Below the pieces are notes generated by a model. The model ran no database searches. It had not been told where the DNA came from and was given only the letters and a program-made list of their open reading frames with translations. From NCBI RefSeq assembly GCF_012985465.1, contig NZ_JAAQWN010000007.1, positions 1 to 64,000 of the forward strand: a stretch of 64,000 nt of DNA. Direction: 5' to 3'. The first letter of the stretch is position 1; every line of letters starts with the position of its first letter. The stretch comes from Pseudomonas sp. WS 5079. GTDB taxonomy: Bacteria; Pseudomonadota; Gammaproteobacteria; Pseudomonadales; Pseudomonadaceae. This document shows, piece after piece, positions 50,286-60,637 of this stretch. The translations under genes and the position numbers were made by a program.

Positions 50286-52673
50286 TTACCAGTTATAGGC
50301 GACTTTACCGTAATAGAACGCGCCGCTGTAACCGTAAGGCGAAAAAGTGCTATAGGCCAGGTTGCCGCCACTGCTGGCGTAGGCATTGAGCTTTTCCGGG
50401 TATTTGTCGGTCACGTTGTCGCCGCCCACGGTGAAGGTCCAGTTGTGCAATTTGTAGTCAGCCGACAGGTCCAGCACCCAGGCGGCCTTGAAGGTCTGGT
50501 CGTTGACCTTGTCTGCCTGGTAGCTGGTGAATTCGCCATAACGCACCAGGTTGCTGTGCAGCGCCCAGTTGCCGAAGGTGAAATCGTTGGCCAGGCTCAG
50601 CTTGTGCTGGGGCGTGGTGTCGCCCAGCAAGCCGATGCGCTCGCGCCGGTCGACCCGCACCAGGTTGGCGCCCAGGCTATCGAGAATGGCCGGGTTGGCC
50701 TTCACGTCCGTGACCTTGGTGTGGTTGTAGTTGTAGCCCACAGTGCTGTTCCAGCGGATGCCGTTATCCAGTTGGTAGCGGTAATTGGCCACCAGGTCGA
50801 CACCATCGGTGCTGGTGTCGGTGGCATTGGTGAAGTAACGGGCGGTGGTGTAGTCGATGTTGCCGACACCGTTGGCCTGCAGATAAGCGCGAGTCGCCGC
50901 GTTGAGCGCGAGGTTGGACGACAGGCTGATACGGTCGCGGATATCGATACGGTACACGTCGACCGTCACCGTCAGGTTATCCGCGGGCTCCAGCACCAGG
51001 CCCAGGCTGTAGTTGCGCGACTTTTCGGCCTTGAGGTCTTCGGCGCCGAGCAGGCGGGCGACCTGGCTGGTGGCCGGGAACGTGCCGGCTTCCTGGATAG
51101 TGTTGCCGATCAACTGCGACGAGGTGTAGGCAAAGTTCTGCTGGGCCAGGGACGGTGCGCGAAAGCCATTGGAAATGCTGCCGCGCAGGGCCACCTGCGG
51201 GGTGAAGTCATAGCGTGCCGACAGCGAGCCGCTGACGTTGGAGCCAAAGTCGCTGTAGTCCTCATGGCGCACCGCCGCCGAAACCCCGAGCTTCTCGGTG
51301 AAATTGGTTTCCAGGTCCAGGTATTGCGCCCAGTTGTGGCGCGAGGTGCTGCCGGCGTCGGCATCACGGAAACCGCCGAGGCCCGAACTGCCGGTCTGGT
51401 AGTAGGACGCCGGCTCACCGGCTTCAATCTCATAGCCCTGGTGCAGGTACTCACCACCGAAGGCCACCGACACCGGGTACGGCAACCAACCAAGGTCGAA
51501 CTCCCGGGACAGGTCCAGGCTGAGCTGCTTCTGTTCGTTGCTCAGGGTGCCGTTGTCGAACTTGCGCGGCGTCGCCAGGCCCAGGGAGGTGTTGATGGTT
51601 TCGGTGCGCAGTTCGTACTGGTTCTTGCCGTAGTTGGCCGACAGGTCGTAGTGCCAGTCATACGCCAACTGCCCACGCAGGCCGGCCACCAGCGAGGTGT
51701 CTTCGAGGTTGCCACGGATCAGCGGCAAGTAGCCATTGGGGTTGAGCGCCGGGATGTTGTTGGACGCATTGCTCGCCCGGTAAAACGCCGCCGTCTCGCC
51801 GCGCCGCTTACTGTAGCCACCAAAGGTGTAGAACTCGGCAGCATCGTTGAAGGCATAGCCGGCGTTCAACCACAGCTTGCCTTCGTTGGTGGAGGGTTCG
51901 CCCTGGCGGAACACTCGCTGGCCGTACGTGGTAGAGCCGACGCTGGCCGGGCGGTAATCGTGGCCGGCGCGATTGGTGTAGTCATTGTCGGCGCCTTCGG
52001 CGGAGAGGTTGATAAACCCGTTCTCGCCCACTGCCAGGCCGGTATTGCCGCTGATGTTGCGCTGGATCCCGTCGCCTTTCTTGTATTGCCCGAACTTGCT
52101 GGAAACCGCGCCTCCATGGTCGGTCTGCTTGAGGATCACGTTGATCACCCCGGCAATCGCGTCAGAGCCGTAGCGGGCCGACGCGCCATCGCGCAGCACT
52201 TCGATATGGTCGACCGCCGACAGCGGGATGGCATTCAAGTCTGCCGGGGCCGAACCGCGACCGACCGCCCCGCCCAGGTTGACGAAGGCACTGGTGTGGC
52301 GCCGCTTGCCATTGACCAGCACCAGCACCTGATCCGGCGACAGGCCGCGCAGTTGCGCCGGGCGCACCAGTTCGGCGCCGTCCACCAGGCTGGGGCGTGG
52401 GAAGTTGATGGAAGGAATAAGCCGCGCCAGTACAGCACCCAGTTCATCGGAGCCGGTACTGCGCAGACTTTCGCCGGAAATAACATCAATCGGTGACAGT
52501 GAGGCGCTGGCCGTGCGTTCTTGGGCACGAGTGCCGGTGACAATCACCGTGTCGAGTTTTGGTGCGTCCGCAGTCGTCGTTTCAGCTGCAATCACTGGAT
52601 TGAATCCCACGGCGGTCAGCAAATTGGCTGACAAAATCGCCGTGTACAGCGCGTGTTTGTTGTAGCTCCCCAT
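50286..52673 (-). CDS. TonB-dependent outer-membrane receptor, sulfur-poor
   Basis: This 795-residue receptor has a signal peptide ending near VIAAE, a TonB box-like region (LDTVIVTGTRAQ), a plug domain (about 50-170, with VLRDGASARYGSDAIAGVINVIL) and a 22-strand barrel ending in YYGKVAYNW. The substrate is unknown. No cysteine and no methionine beyond the start occur in the whole protein. GGGAG precedes the ATG. Upstream lies a perfect GATATTTAT/ATAAATATC palindrome like that at lsfA. Import of a sulfonate or sulfate ester is inferred. Confidence 0.9.
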   Translation of the reverse strand: MGSYNKHALYTAILSANLLTAVGFNPVIAAETTTADAPKLDTVIVTGTRAQERTASASLSPIDVISGESLRSTGSDELGAVLARLIPSINFPRPSLVDGAELVRPAQLRGLSPDQVLVLVNGKRRHTSAFVNLGGAVGRGSAPADLNAIPLSAVDHIEVLRDGASARYGSDAIAGVINVILKQTDHGGAVSSKFGQYKKGDGIQRNISGNTGLAVGENGFINLSAEGADNDYTNRAGHDYRPASVGSTTYGQRVFRQGEPSTNEGKLWLNAGYAFNDAAEFYTFGGYSKRRGETAAFYRASNASNNIPALNPNGYLPLIRGNLEDTSLVAGLRGQLAYDWHYDLSANYGKNQYELRTETINTSLGLATPRKFDNGTLSNEQKQLSLDLSREFDLGWLPYPVSVAFGGEYLHQGYEIEAGEPASYYQTGSSGLGGFRDADAGSTSRHNWAQYLDLETNFTEKLGVSAAVRHEDYSDFGSNVSGSLSARYDFTPQVALRGSISNGFRAPSLAQQNFAYTSSQLIGNTIQEAGTFPATSQVARLLGAEDLKAEKSRNYSLGLVLEPADNLTVTVDVYRIDIRDRISLSSNLALNAATRAYLQANGVGNIDYTTARYFTNATDTSTDGVDLVANYRYQLDNGIRWNSTVGYNYNHTKVTDVKANPAILDSLGANLVRVDRRERIGLLGDTTPQHKLSLANDFTFGNWALHSNLVRYGEFTSYQADKVNDQTFKAAWVLDLSADYKLHNWTFTVGGDNVTDKYPEKLNAYASSGGNLAYSTFSPYGYSGAFYYGKVAYNW

Positions 52674-52999
52674 ACCGCTCCCCTTGCAATCAAAAGTCAG
52701 AACTTCAATGCCCTGAGTTCATACGATCGATCCGTGTGGCGGACGGTGGCGGTCATTTACTGGTTATTGGCAGAAAGTCGGTGGCCCGATGACATATAGC
52801 TTAATGATATTTATCTTGACGAATAAATATCTTTTAAGAATAAGAGAAAGCATAAGCAATGGGCCCCATTCGTCAGGATTGCCCCGGTAAACGTCGTTGT
52901 TTCAGCACCGGTTCAGCCTTTACGGGCGGCCTGGCCTCAAGATGGGCCCGCGTCACGACCCCACTTAGCCGCGCATTAACCGACTATCGAGGTCGCCCC
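52674..52999. other. Divergent gap between TonB receptor and small exported protein
   Basis: This 326-bp region is AT-rich between 52790 and 52860, where the palindrome at 52806-52831 lies. The remaining part upstream of 53000 is GC-rich with no gene. An upstream in-frame extension of the 53000 gene exists but is not family-like. Confidence 0.7.
52806..52843 (-). promoter_or_regulatory. Palindrome and TTATTCTTAAA box upstream of the TonB receptor
   Basis: GATATTTAT (52806-52814) and ATAAATATC (52823-52831) form a perfect 9-bp inverted repeat about 135-160 bp upstream of the receptor start. The complement of TTATTCTTAAA follows at 52833-52843. The core GATATTT...AAATATC is shared with 15892-15915 (lsfA) and the box with 14998-15009 (ssuE). 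It could be a binding site for a sulfur-responsive regulator. Confidence 0.45.
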
Positions 53000-53476
53000 A
53001 TGAAAAACCGACTTTCTAGCCTGCTGCTCCTGGCGCAGGCCACCACCGCCCTGGCCGCCGAAACACCCGCCAACGACGACACAGGCTTCTGGTACGCCCA
53101 GACCAGCGTCTACACCCGGCACTTTGCGCCGGACCCCGAGCACAACAACCACCAGGACCTGATCGGCCTGGAGCGCAATGACGCTTCGGGGTGGGTGTAT
53201 GGCGGTGCGACCTTTCGCAACTCGTTTCGCCAGCGCTCGTATTACGCCTATGCGGGCAAGCGCTATGACATGGCCAACTATCCGGTGTACCTGAAGCTGA
53301 CCGGCGGGGCGATCCAGGGCTATCGCGGCAAATACCGCGACAAGATCCCGCTGAACCGCTACGGCGTGGCACCAGTGATCATTCCGTCGGTAGGCGCGCA
53401 CTATGGGCCGGTAGCGGCAGAGCTTGTGCTGCTGGGGTTCAATGCGGCGATGGTGACCACGGGCGTGCGCTTCTGA
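53000..53476 (+). CDS. Exported protein of unknown function, glpT-region conserved
   Basis: This 158-residue protein has a signal peptide (MKNRLSSLLLLAQATTALAA) and a mature region rich in Tyr and Gly (GGATFRNSFRQRSYYAYAGKRYDM), ending in hydrophobic alternation like an outer-membrane beta-barrel (AELVLLGFNAAMVTTGVRF). A small eight-stranded barrel is plausible. It is divergent from the TonB receptor. I recall a similar gene next to glpT in P. aeruginosa. GAGG lies seven bases upstream of the ATG at 53000. Confidence 0.72.
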   Translation: MKNRLSSLLLLAQATTALAAETPANDDTGFWYAQTSVYTRHFAPDPEHNNHQDLIGLERNDASGWVYGGATFRNSFRQRSYYAYAGKRYDMANYPVYLKLTGGAIQGYRGKYRDKIPLNRYGVAPVIIPSVGAHYGPVAAELVLLGFNAAMVTTGVRF

Positions 53477-53506
53477 GGCCGCGCACCTGAGTAGACGCAA
53501 TCCGAT

Positions 53507-53528
53507 GTGGGAGCTTGCCCGCCCCCAT
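53507..53528. repeat. Degenerate REP fragment
   Basis: GTGGGAGCTTGCCCGCCCCC plus two bases is a shortened REP-like palindrome next to the complete REPIN at 53575. It is probably the remnant of an older copy. Confidence 0.5.
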
Positions 53529-53574
53529 ATTTGATTTGTGGCGGTACCAAAATTCCCTGCCATGCGCAGATCCC

Positions 53575-53666
53575 CTGTGGGAGCGGGCTTGCCCGCGATA
53601 GCGTTGGTTCAGTCAATATCGTCGGTGACTGATACACCGCTATCGCGGGCAAGCCCGCTCCCACAG
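53575..53666. repeat. REPIN
   Basis: Arms CTGTGGGAGCGGGCTTGCCC (from 53575) and its exact inverse (ending 53666) carry an extended stem through CGCGATAGCG. The GCCCGCGAT subtype equals that at 23048. It lies between convergent genes. Confidence 0.92.
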
Positions 53667-53679
53667 TTTGATCGGCGCC

Positions 53680-54648
53680 TCAGGCGCGAGGGGCGTAGGC
53701 AAACACGTCAGCACGCATCTGATGTGCATCCATGCCGGCGTTGACCAGCGCATCCAGCGTGCCATAGATCATCGCCGGCGAACCGCTGGCGTAGACATGC
53801 ACAGCCTTGAGGTCGGTTATGTCCTCGCACACCGCCTCATGCAACAAGCCACAACGCCCTTCCCAACCGCACAGGTCGCTGACCACTTTGTGCAGGAACA
53901 AGTTGGGCAATTGCTGCCACTGCTCCCAGTGTTCGACCTGGTAGAAATCTTCGGGACGGCGCACGCCCCAGTACAGATGCACCGGGTGCTTGAAACCGCT
54001 GGCCCGGCAGTGCTCGATCAGGCTGTGCATCTGCGCCATGCCGGTGCCGGCCGCGATCAGCACCAGCGGCCCGTCGGGCAGCTCGGCCAGGTGGGTATCG
54101 CCAAACGGCAGCTCGACCCGCGCCATCTGGTTGCGCTGCAACTGCTCGATCAGGCTGCGGGCACTGTCTTCGCGCACCAGCACATGTAGCTCCAGCTCGC
54201 GCCCGGCATGGGGCGCCGACGCCAGGGAAAACGCCGATTTCTCGCCGTTTTCGCGCTCGATCATCAGGTACTGGCCAGCGTGGTAGCGCAGCGCCTTGCC
54301 GGCCGGCGCACGCAGGCGCACGCGCCACACATCGCCACCCAGGTCCACGCACTCGCTCAACTGGCAGGCAAGCTTGCGCACCGGCAACTCCCCCGGCGCC
54401 AACACGCCATCCCATAGCACGATGCAATCTTCCAGCGGCTCGGCGATGCAGGTGTAGAACTCGCCATGATCGCGCACCTCGCCGGCCTGCTGCACCCGGC
54501 CCTCGACCAACAGGGCCGCGCACACGTGGCACACGCCATTGCGGCACGCCTGCGGGCATTCGTAGCCCAAGCGCCGCGCACCTTCAAGAATCCGCTCGCC
54601 CGGCTGCAAGTCGAGGACCGCACCGGAAGGTTGCAGGGTTACACGCAT
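53680..54648 (-). CDS. Ferredoxin-type NAD(P)H reductase (CDP-6-deoxy-glucoseen reductase-like)
   Basis: This 322-residue electron-transfer protein has an N-terminal plant-type [2Fe-2S] domain with ligands Cys35, Cys40, Cys43 and a fourth near 73. An FAD-binding barrel (YHAGQYLMIER) and NAD-binding domain (VLIAAGTGMAQMHSLIEH) follow. It starts at the ubiD stop (TGATG), so the two are coupled. Homologues are annotated as AscD-like reductases; UbiD linkage suggests a redox partner in quinone metabolism, an inference. Confidence 0.88.
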   Translation of the reverse strand: MRVTLQPSGAVLDLQPGERILEGARRLGYECPQACRNGVCHVCAALLVEGRVQQAGEVRDHGEFYTCIAEPLEDCIVLWDGVLAPGELPVRKLACQLSECVDLGGDVWRVRLRAPAGKALRYHAGQYLMIERENGEKSAFSLASAPHAGRELELHVLVREDSARSLIEQLQRNQMARVELPFGDTHLAELPDGPLVLIAAGTGMAQMHSLIEHCRASGFKHPVHLYWGVRRPEDFYQVEHWEQWQQLPNLFLHKVVSDLCGWEGRCGLLHEAVCEDITDLKAVHVYASGSPAMIYGTLDALVNAGMDAHQMRADVFAYAPRA

Positions 54649-56114
54649 CAATCTATTCCCAATTCTTTCCACATCGCATCGACACGCGCCGTCACGGCTT
54701 CATCCTTGACGATCACCCGGCCCCACTCGCGGGTGGTTTCACCCGGCCACTTGTGGGTGGCATCCAGGCCCATCTTCGAGCCCAGGCCCGACACCGGCGA
54801 GGCGAAGTCGAGGTAGTCGATCGGCGTGTTATCGATCATCACTGTGTCGCGCTTGGGGTCCATGCGCGTGGTGATGGCCCAGATCACATCGTTCCAGTCC
54901 CGGGCATTGATGTCGTCATCGGTGACAATAACGAACTTGGTGTACATGAACTGTCGCAAAAACGACCACACACCGAGCATGACGCGCTTGGCGTGGCCCG
55001 GGTAGGACTTCTTCATGGTCACAATGGCCATGCGGTACGAGCAGCCTTCCGGCGGCAGGTAGAAGTCGGTGATTTCCGGGAACTGCTTCTGCAGGATCGG
55101 CACGAACACTTCGTTCAGCGCCACACCCAGGATCGCCGGCTCATCAGGCGGGCGGCCGGTGTACGTGCTGTGGTAGATCGGCTTGATCCGGTGGGTAATG
55201 CGCTCGACGGTGAACACCGGGAAGCTATCGACTTCGTTGTAGTAGCCGGTGTGGTCGCCATAGGGGCCTTCATCGGCCATCTCGCCCGGATGAATCACGC
55301 CTTCGAGGATGATTTCGGCGGTGGCCGGCACTTGCAGGTCGTTGCCACGGCACTTCACCAGCTCAGTGCGGTTGCCGCGCAACAGGCCGGCAAAGGCGTA
55401 TTCGGACAGGCTGTCCGGCACCGGCGTCACGGCCCCGAGGATGGTGGCCGGGTCGGCGCCCAGGGCGACAGATACCGGGAACGGCTGGCCGGGATGCTTC
55501 TCGCACCACTCACGAAAGTCCAGCGCGCCGCCACGGTGGCTAAGCCAACGCATGATCACCTTGTTGCGGCCGATCACTTGCTGGCGGTAGATGCCGAGGT
55601 TCTGGCGGTCTTTGTTCGGGCCCTTGGTGACGGTCAGGCCCCAAGTGATCAGCGGGCCGACGTCGCCGGGCCAGCAGGTCTGCACCGGGAGCATTGCCAG
55701 GTCGACGTCATCGCCTTCGATGACCACCTCCTGGCACACCGCGTCCTTGACCACTTTGGGCGCCATGGCAATGATCTTGCGGAAGATCGGCAGCTTCGAC
55801 CAGGCATCCTTGAGGCCCTTGGGCGGCTCGGGCTCCTTGAGGAACGCCAGCAGCTTGCCGATCTCGCGCAGTTCGCTGACCGACTCGGCGCCCATGCCGA
55901 ACGCCACCCGGTCGGGCGTGCCGAACAGGTTGCCGAGCACCGGGATATCAAAGCCTGTGGGGTTCTCGAACAGCAGCGCCGGGCCCTTGTTACGCAGGGT
56001 GCGGTCGCAAATCTCAGTCATTTCCAGGACCGGGGAAACCGGCACCTGAATACGTTTCAACTCTCCGCGCTGCTCAAGTTGCTGCACGAAATCCCGAAGA
56101 TCCTTGAATTTCAT
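54648..56114 (-). CDS. ubiD: 3-octaprenyl-4-hydroxybenzoate decarboxylase
   Basis: This 488-residue UbiD decarboxylase removes the carboxyl group of polyprenyl-4-hydroxybenzoate using prenylated FMN. The sequence starts MKFKDLRDFVQQLEQRGELK and shows ENPTGFDIPVLGNLFGTPDR and GPYGDHTGYYNE (catalytic Glu region). The ATG at 56114 matches the common length; a four-residue longer start is possible. It is followed by the [2Fe-2S] reductase gene and lies downstream of rho. Confidence 0.95.
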   Translation of the reverse strand: MKFKDLRDFVQQLEQRGELKRIQVPVSPVLEMTEICDRTLRNKGPALLFENPTGFDIPVLGNLFGTPDRVAFGMGAESVSELREIGKLLAFLKEPEPPKGLKDAWSKLPIFRKIIAMAPKVVKDAVCQEVVIEGDDVDLAMLPVQTCWPGDVGPLITWGLTVTKGPNKDRQNLGIYRQQVIGRNKVIMRWLSHRGGALDFREWCEKHPGQPFPVSVALGADPATILGAVTPVPDSLSEYAFAGLLRGNRTELVKCRGNDLQVPATAEIILEGVIHPGEMADEGPYGDHTGYYNEVDSFPVFTVERITHRIKPIYHSTYTGRPPDEPAILGVALNEVFVPILQKQFPEITDFYLPPEGCSYRMAIVTMKKSYPGHAKRVMLGVWSFLRQFMYTKFVIVTDDDINARDWNDVIWAITTRMDPKRDTVMIDNTPIDYLDFASPVSGLGSKMGLDATHKWPGETTREWGRVIVKDEAVTARVDAMWKELGID

Positions 56115-56218
56115 TAACCATGCCACCCGTAAAATAGGCGTACATCCTACCTGCTCTGAGGGCGGCTGGCAGCTTATCGCGGCGTATTTGCGTTTGGAAC
56201 ATGCTTAAAAAACGCACG

Positions 56219-56248
56219 AAAAAAAATGGCGCCCCTGGGGGCGCCATT
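56219..56248 (-). terminator. Rho-independent terminator after rho
   Basis: On the minus strand the stem AATGGCGCCCC/GGGGCGCCATT is followed by an eight-T run (A run at 56219-56226 as given). It lies just beyond the rho stop codon, an intrinsic end for the gene of the Rho factor itself. Confidence 0.9.
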
Positions 56249-56270
56249 CTTTCGGACCTGAAACGTCGTA

Positions 56271-57530
<1,260 letters not shown>

Positions 57531-57725
57531 ATAGGAATGACGTAATCATTTATAGAGGGGGGGAATTAAGCTTTTGGCTTAATGAGGCCGCGCCGCAGAG
57601 AAGGCGACAGGATCGCGTACTAATCGAAAGGAATGCGTCGGCGACGGCTTGCAGGGGGCAGTGGAGAAACCAGTGCGGGGCCGAATGTACCACCTGAGTT
57701 TGGGAGCGTCTAGCCCTGTTTCACG
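57531..57725 (-). promoter_or_regulatory. rho leader region
   Basis: This is the non-coding stretch upstream of rho up to the trxA terminator. It has a small hairpin (ATTAAGC/GCTTAAT, 57565-57583) next to a C-rich run in the transcript, possibly part of the rho autoregulation known in E. coli. The promoter itself is not obvious. Confidence 0.4.
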
Positions 57726-57754
57726 AAAAAGCCCCGCAATTTGCGGGGCTTTTT
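57726..57754 (-). terminator. Terminator of trxA
   Basis: AAAAAGCCCCGCAA pairs exactly with TTGCGGGGCTTTTT, so the element has a T run on either strand. It lies just downstream of trxA on the minus strand and separates it from rho. Confidence 0.93.
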
Positions 57755-57762
57755 GACGACGC

Positions 57763-58092
57763 TTAGATGTTGGCGTCGAGGAAAGCTTGCAGTTGCGACT
57801 TCGACAGCGCGCCGACCTTGGTGGCCTCGACGTTGCCGTTCTTGAACAACATCAGGGTCGGGATACCACGTACGCCATGCTTGGCCGGGGTTTCCTGGTT
57901 GTCGTCGATGTTCAGCTTGGCGATGGTCAGCTTGCCTTCGTAGGTAGCTGCGATATCGTCCAGGACCGGGGCGATCATTTTGCAAGGGCCGCACCACTCA
58001 GCCCAGTAGTCAACCAGCACCGGGCCTTGGGCCTGAAGGACTTCGGCATCAAAGGTCGCGTCGGTGACGTGCTTGATAAGATCGCTGCTCAT
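57763..58092 (-). CDS. trxA: Thioredoxin 1
   Basis: This 109-residue thioredoxin has the redox site WCGPC (Cys34 and Cys37) and the cis-Pro motif GIPTLMLFKNG. It reduces protein disulfides and supports PAPS reductase among others. The ATG at 58092 has GGAG six bases upstream; a 14-residue longer frame is not family-like. Its position upstream of rho is conserved in gammaproteobacteria. Confidence 0.95.
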   Translation of the reverse strand: MSSDLIKHVTDATFDAEVLQAQGPVLVDYWAEWCGPCKMIAPVLDDIAATYEGKLTIAKLNIDDNQETPAKHGVRGIPTLMLFKNGNVEATKVGALSKSQLQAFLDANI

Positions 58093-58212
58093 GGATGTCT
58101 CCGGGTTGTAAGCAAAAAAAACGTTGCCCATCATAGCCGCCCTTCCTTCGTTCAGGAAGCCGCCGCTGATTGACTCTTGCTATGGGACGCCATCATTTTG
58201 GATATGGCCGGG

Positions 58213-58914
58213 TCAGGAGGCTACCGGGGTGATAAAGGCGATCCCCGTACGCAGCGCCGCGTTACGCACGTGCTCCTGCATGGATTTGTGCGCCGCCGCG
58301 CTGCTGCGCCGGGCCAGGGCACGGAGGATCTTGCGGTGCTCCTGCCAGGTTTCCATCGCCCGCTCCGGTCGGATGAACGGTAGTTTCTGGCTTTCCAGGA
58401 ACACCTCGGCGCTGGCGCTGAGGATGCTCACCATCGCCTGATTGCCACTGGCCAACAGGATGCGCTGGTGGAAAGCGAAGTCCAGCCGTGCGGCGGCCTC
58501 GAAATCACCGGCCTTGAGCTCCCGGCGCATGGCCTGGACATTGTCTTCGAGCCCATCCAGTTCCTCGGTGGTCAACGTCATGGCCGCCAGCCCCGCAGCA
58601 AAACCCTCCAGGGCGTAACGCAACTGGAAGATATCCAACGGGCTAGCCTGTGCCGTAAACGGCCAGGCCACACCGCCCATATCACCCGCCGGTGGTGCCT
58701 GCACGAACACGCCCTTGCCCGGTTGCACGCTGACCAACCCCAGGGCGCTGAGCGATGACAAGGCCTCACGCAACGAGGCACGACTGACCCCCAGTTGCAG
58801 CGCCAGGTCCCGCTGGGAAGGCAATGCATCACCTGGACCGAAGCCCTGTTGCTTGATCAGTTTGCGGATGGCTTGCAAGGCCGCTTCCGGTACGGCTTGG
58901 GCGATGGAATTCAT
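58213..58914 (-). CDS. GntR-family regulator, FadR subfamily
   Basis: This 233-residue regulator has an N-terminal winged helix (about 8-72, LPSQRDLALQLGVSRASLREALSSLSALG) and an all-helical FCD domain (LDIFQLRYALEGFAAGLAA ... FHQRILLASGNQAM) with the histidine pattern of metal/carboxylate-binding FCD proteins. It is divergent from the amino-acid ABC operon and probably controls it. The candidate operator is at 58931-58954. Confidence 0.88.
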   Translation of the reverse strand: MNSIAQAVPEAALQAIRKLIKQQGFGPGDALPSQRDLALQLGVSRASLREALSSLSALGLVSVQPGKGVFVQAPPAGDMGGVAWPFTAQASPLDIFQLRYALEGFAAGLAAMTLTTEELDGLEDNVQAMRRELKAGDFEAAARLDFAFHQRILLASGNQAMVSILSASAEVFLESQKLPFIRPERAMETWQEHRKILRALARRSSAAAHKSMQEHVRNAALRTGIAFITPVAS

Positions 58915-58930
58915 AAAAACCCGAGGTTTT

Positions 58931-58954
58931 AGTCAACAGTAAGACTAGTTGTAA
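58931..58954. promoter_or_regulatory. Candidate GntR operator
   Basis: The segment has two overlapping dyads, AGTC (58931-58934) with GACT (58943-58946), and CAAC (58934-58937) with GTTG (58948-58951). It lies 17-40 bp upstream of the gntR start, in the divergent gap with the ABC operon. The site is weak and unproven. Confidence 0.3.
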
Positions 58955-59168
58955 ATCTATTCTCGGCAGCCCGCAAGCCACGCCCCAAAGGGGCTCGTGC
59001 GGTTTTGCCGGCGCTCGAAAAGAGTGCGAAACAGCGGCTGACTGTTCAGACCAGTAAGACCGCTGCAAGCCCATTAAATCCTGCCTTGCAACCGTTTCAG
59101 GGCGTCATGGCATGGGCTGTGCACTGGGCAAACTCAGAAAATCCCTTCACCCTTTTCGGAGAGTTGCC

Positions 59169-59954
59169 ATGACCAAGCGTTGCAGCGCCCTGCTCACTGC
59201 CTTGTTTGCCAGCCTGATGCTCAGCCAGGCGCCAGCCCAGGCCAATGGCCTGGACGATATCGTCGCCCGTGGCACCCTCAAGGTCGCGGTGCCCCAGGAT
59301 TTCCCGCCGTTCGGCTCGGTCGGCCCCGACATGAAGCCGCGCGGCCTGGATATCGACACCGCCAAACTGTTGGCCGAGCAACTCAAGGTCAAGCTGGAGC
59401 TGACCCCGGTCAACAGCACTAATCGCATCCCGTTCCTCACCACTGGCAAAGTGGACCTGGTGATTTCCAGCCTGGGCAAGAACCCGGAGCGCGAGAAGGT
59501 CATCGACTTCTCCAAAGCCTACGCGCCGTTCTATCTCGCGGTATTTGGCCCACCTGACGCGGCCATCGCGAGCCTCGACGACCTCAAGGGCAAGACCATC
59601 AGCGTAACCCGCGGCGCCATCGAAGATATCGAGTTGACCGCCGTCGCGCCCAAGGAAGCCACGATCAAGCGCTTTGAGGACAACAACTCGACCATCGCCG
59701 CCTACCTCGCCGGCCAGGTAGACCTGATCGCCAGTGGCAACGTGGTGATGGTGGCGATCAGCGCGCGCAACCCCAAGCGGGTGCCGGCGTTGAAAGTCAA
59801 ACTCAAGGATTCGCCGGTGTATGTCGGCGTGAACAAAAACGAGCCGGCGCTGCTGGAGAAGGTCAACCAGATCCTGGTCGCCGCCAAGGCTGACGGCAGC
59901 CTGGAAAAAAACGCGATGCAGTGGCTCAAAGAACCGTTGCCGGCAGACCTGTGA
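59169..59954 (+). CDS. Polar amino-acid ABC transporter binding protein
   Basis: This 261-residue periplasmic binding protein (family 3) has a signal peptide ending near AQAN and a mature start LDDIVARGTLKVAVPQDFPPFG, followed by the RGLDIDTAKLLAEQL motif of amino-acid binders. The ATG at 59169 has GGAG six bases upstream. It starts an operon with two permeases and an ATPase, opposite a FadR-type regulator. The ligand is uncertain. Confidence 0.9.
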   Translation: MTKRCSALLTALFASLMLSQAPAQANGLDDIVARGTLKVAVPQDFPPFGSVGPDMKPRGLDIDTAKLLAEQLKVKLELTPVNSTNRIPFLTTGKVDLVISSLGKNPEREKVIDFSKAYAPFYLAVFGPPDAAIASLDDLKGKTISVTRGAIEDIELTAVAPKEATIKRFEDNNSTIAAYLAGQVDLIASGNVVMVAISARNPKRVPALKVKLKDSPVYVGVNKNEPALLEKVNQILVAAKADGSLEKNAMQWLKEPLPADL

Positions 59955-59968
59955 GGCGGAGCTGATCC

Positions 59969-60637
59969 ATGGCCTATCAATTCGACTTTGTGCCGGTGCT
60001 GGCCAATACCGACCTGTTGTTGCGCGGTGCGCTGTTCACCCTGGAGCTGACCGCTATCGGCGCCATCCTTGGGGTGGCGCTGGGGATTGTCGGCGCCGTG
60101 GTGCGGGCATGGAAAATCCAGCCGTTCTGCTGGCTCTTCGGGGTGTATGTCGAGTTGATCCGCAATACGCCATTCCTGGTGCAGTTGTTCTTCATCTTCT
60201 TCGGTTTGCCGTCCCTGGGCCTGCAGATTTCCGAATGGCAGGCAGCGGTGCTGGCGATGGTGATCAACCTGGGGGCTTATTCCACGGAGATCATTCGCGC
60301 CGGGATCCAGGCGATTCCCCGTGGGCAACTGGAGGCCGCAGCGGCGCTGGCAATGACGCGCCTTGAAGCGTTCCGCCATGTGGTGTTGCTGCCGGCGCTG
60401 GGCAAGGTGTGGCCGGCGCTGAGCAGCCAGATCATCATCGTGATGCTCGGTTCGGCGGTGTGCTCACAGATCGCCACGCAAGAGTTGAGCTTTGCCGCCA
60501 ACTTTATCCAGTCCCGCAATTTCCGTGCGTTTGAAACCTATGCGCTGACCACCCTGGTGTACCTGTGCATGGCGTTGATGATCCGCCAGTTGCTCAACTG
60601 GATCGGCCGCCGCTATGTGATGAGGAACAGCCGATGA
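59969..60637 (+). CDS. Amino-acid ABC transporter permease 1
   Basis: This 222-residue HisM/GlnP-type permease has about five helices, with the coupling loop QAIPRGQLEAAAALAMTRLEAF. It starts 14 bp after the binding-protein gene with GGAG upstream, and its stop overlaps the next permease start (ATGA). The two permeases probably form a heterodimer. Confidence 0.92.
   Translation: MAYQFDFVPVLANTDLLLRGALFTLELTAIGAILGVALGIVGAVVRAWKIQPFCWLFGVYVELIRNTPFLVQLFFIFFGLPSLGLQISEWQAAVLAMVINLGAYSTEIIRAGIQAIPRGQLEAAAALAMTRLEAFRHVVLLPALGKVWPALSSQIIIVMLGSAVCSQIATQELSFAANFIQSRNFRAFETYALTTLVYLCMALMIRQLLNWIGRRYVMRNSR

Noticed and set aside
50445..52496. 683-residue plus-strand ORF
   Set aside because: It lies antisense to the TonB receptor, has no ribosome-binding site or domain, and arises from codon bias in a GC-rich gene.
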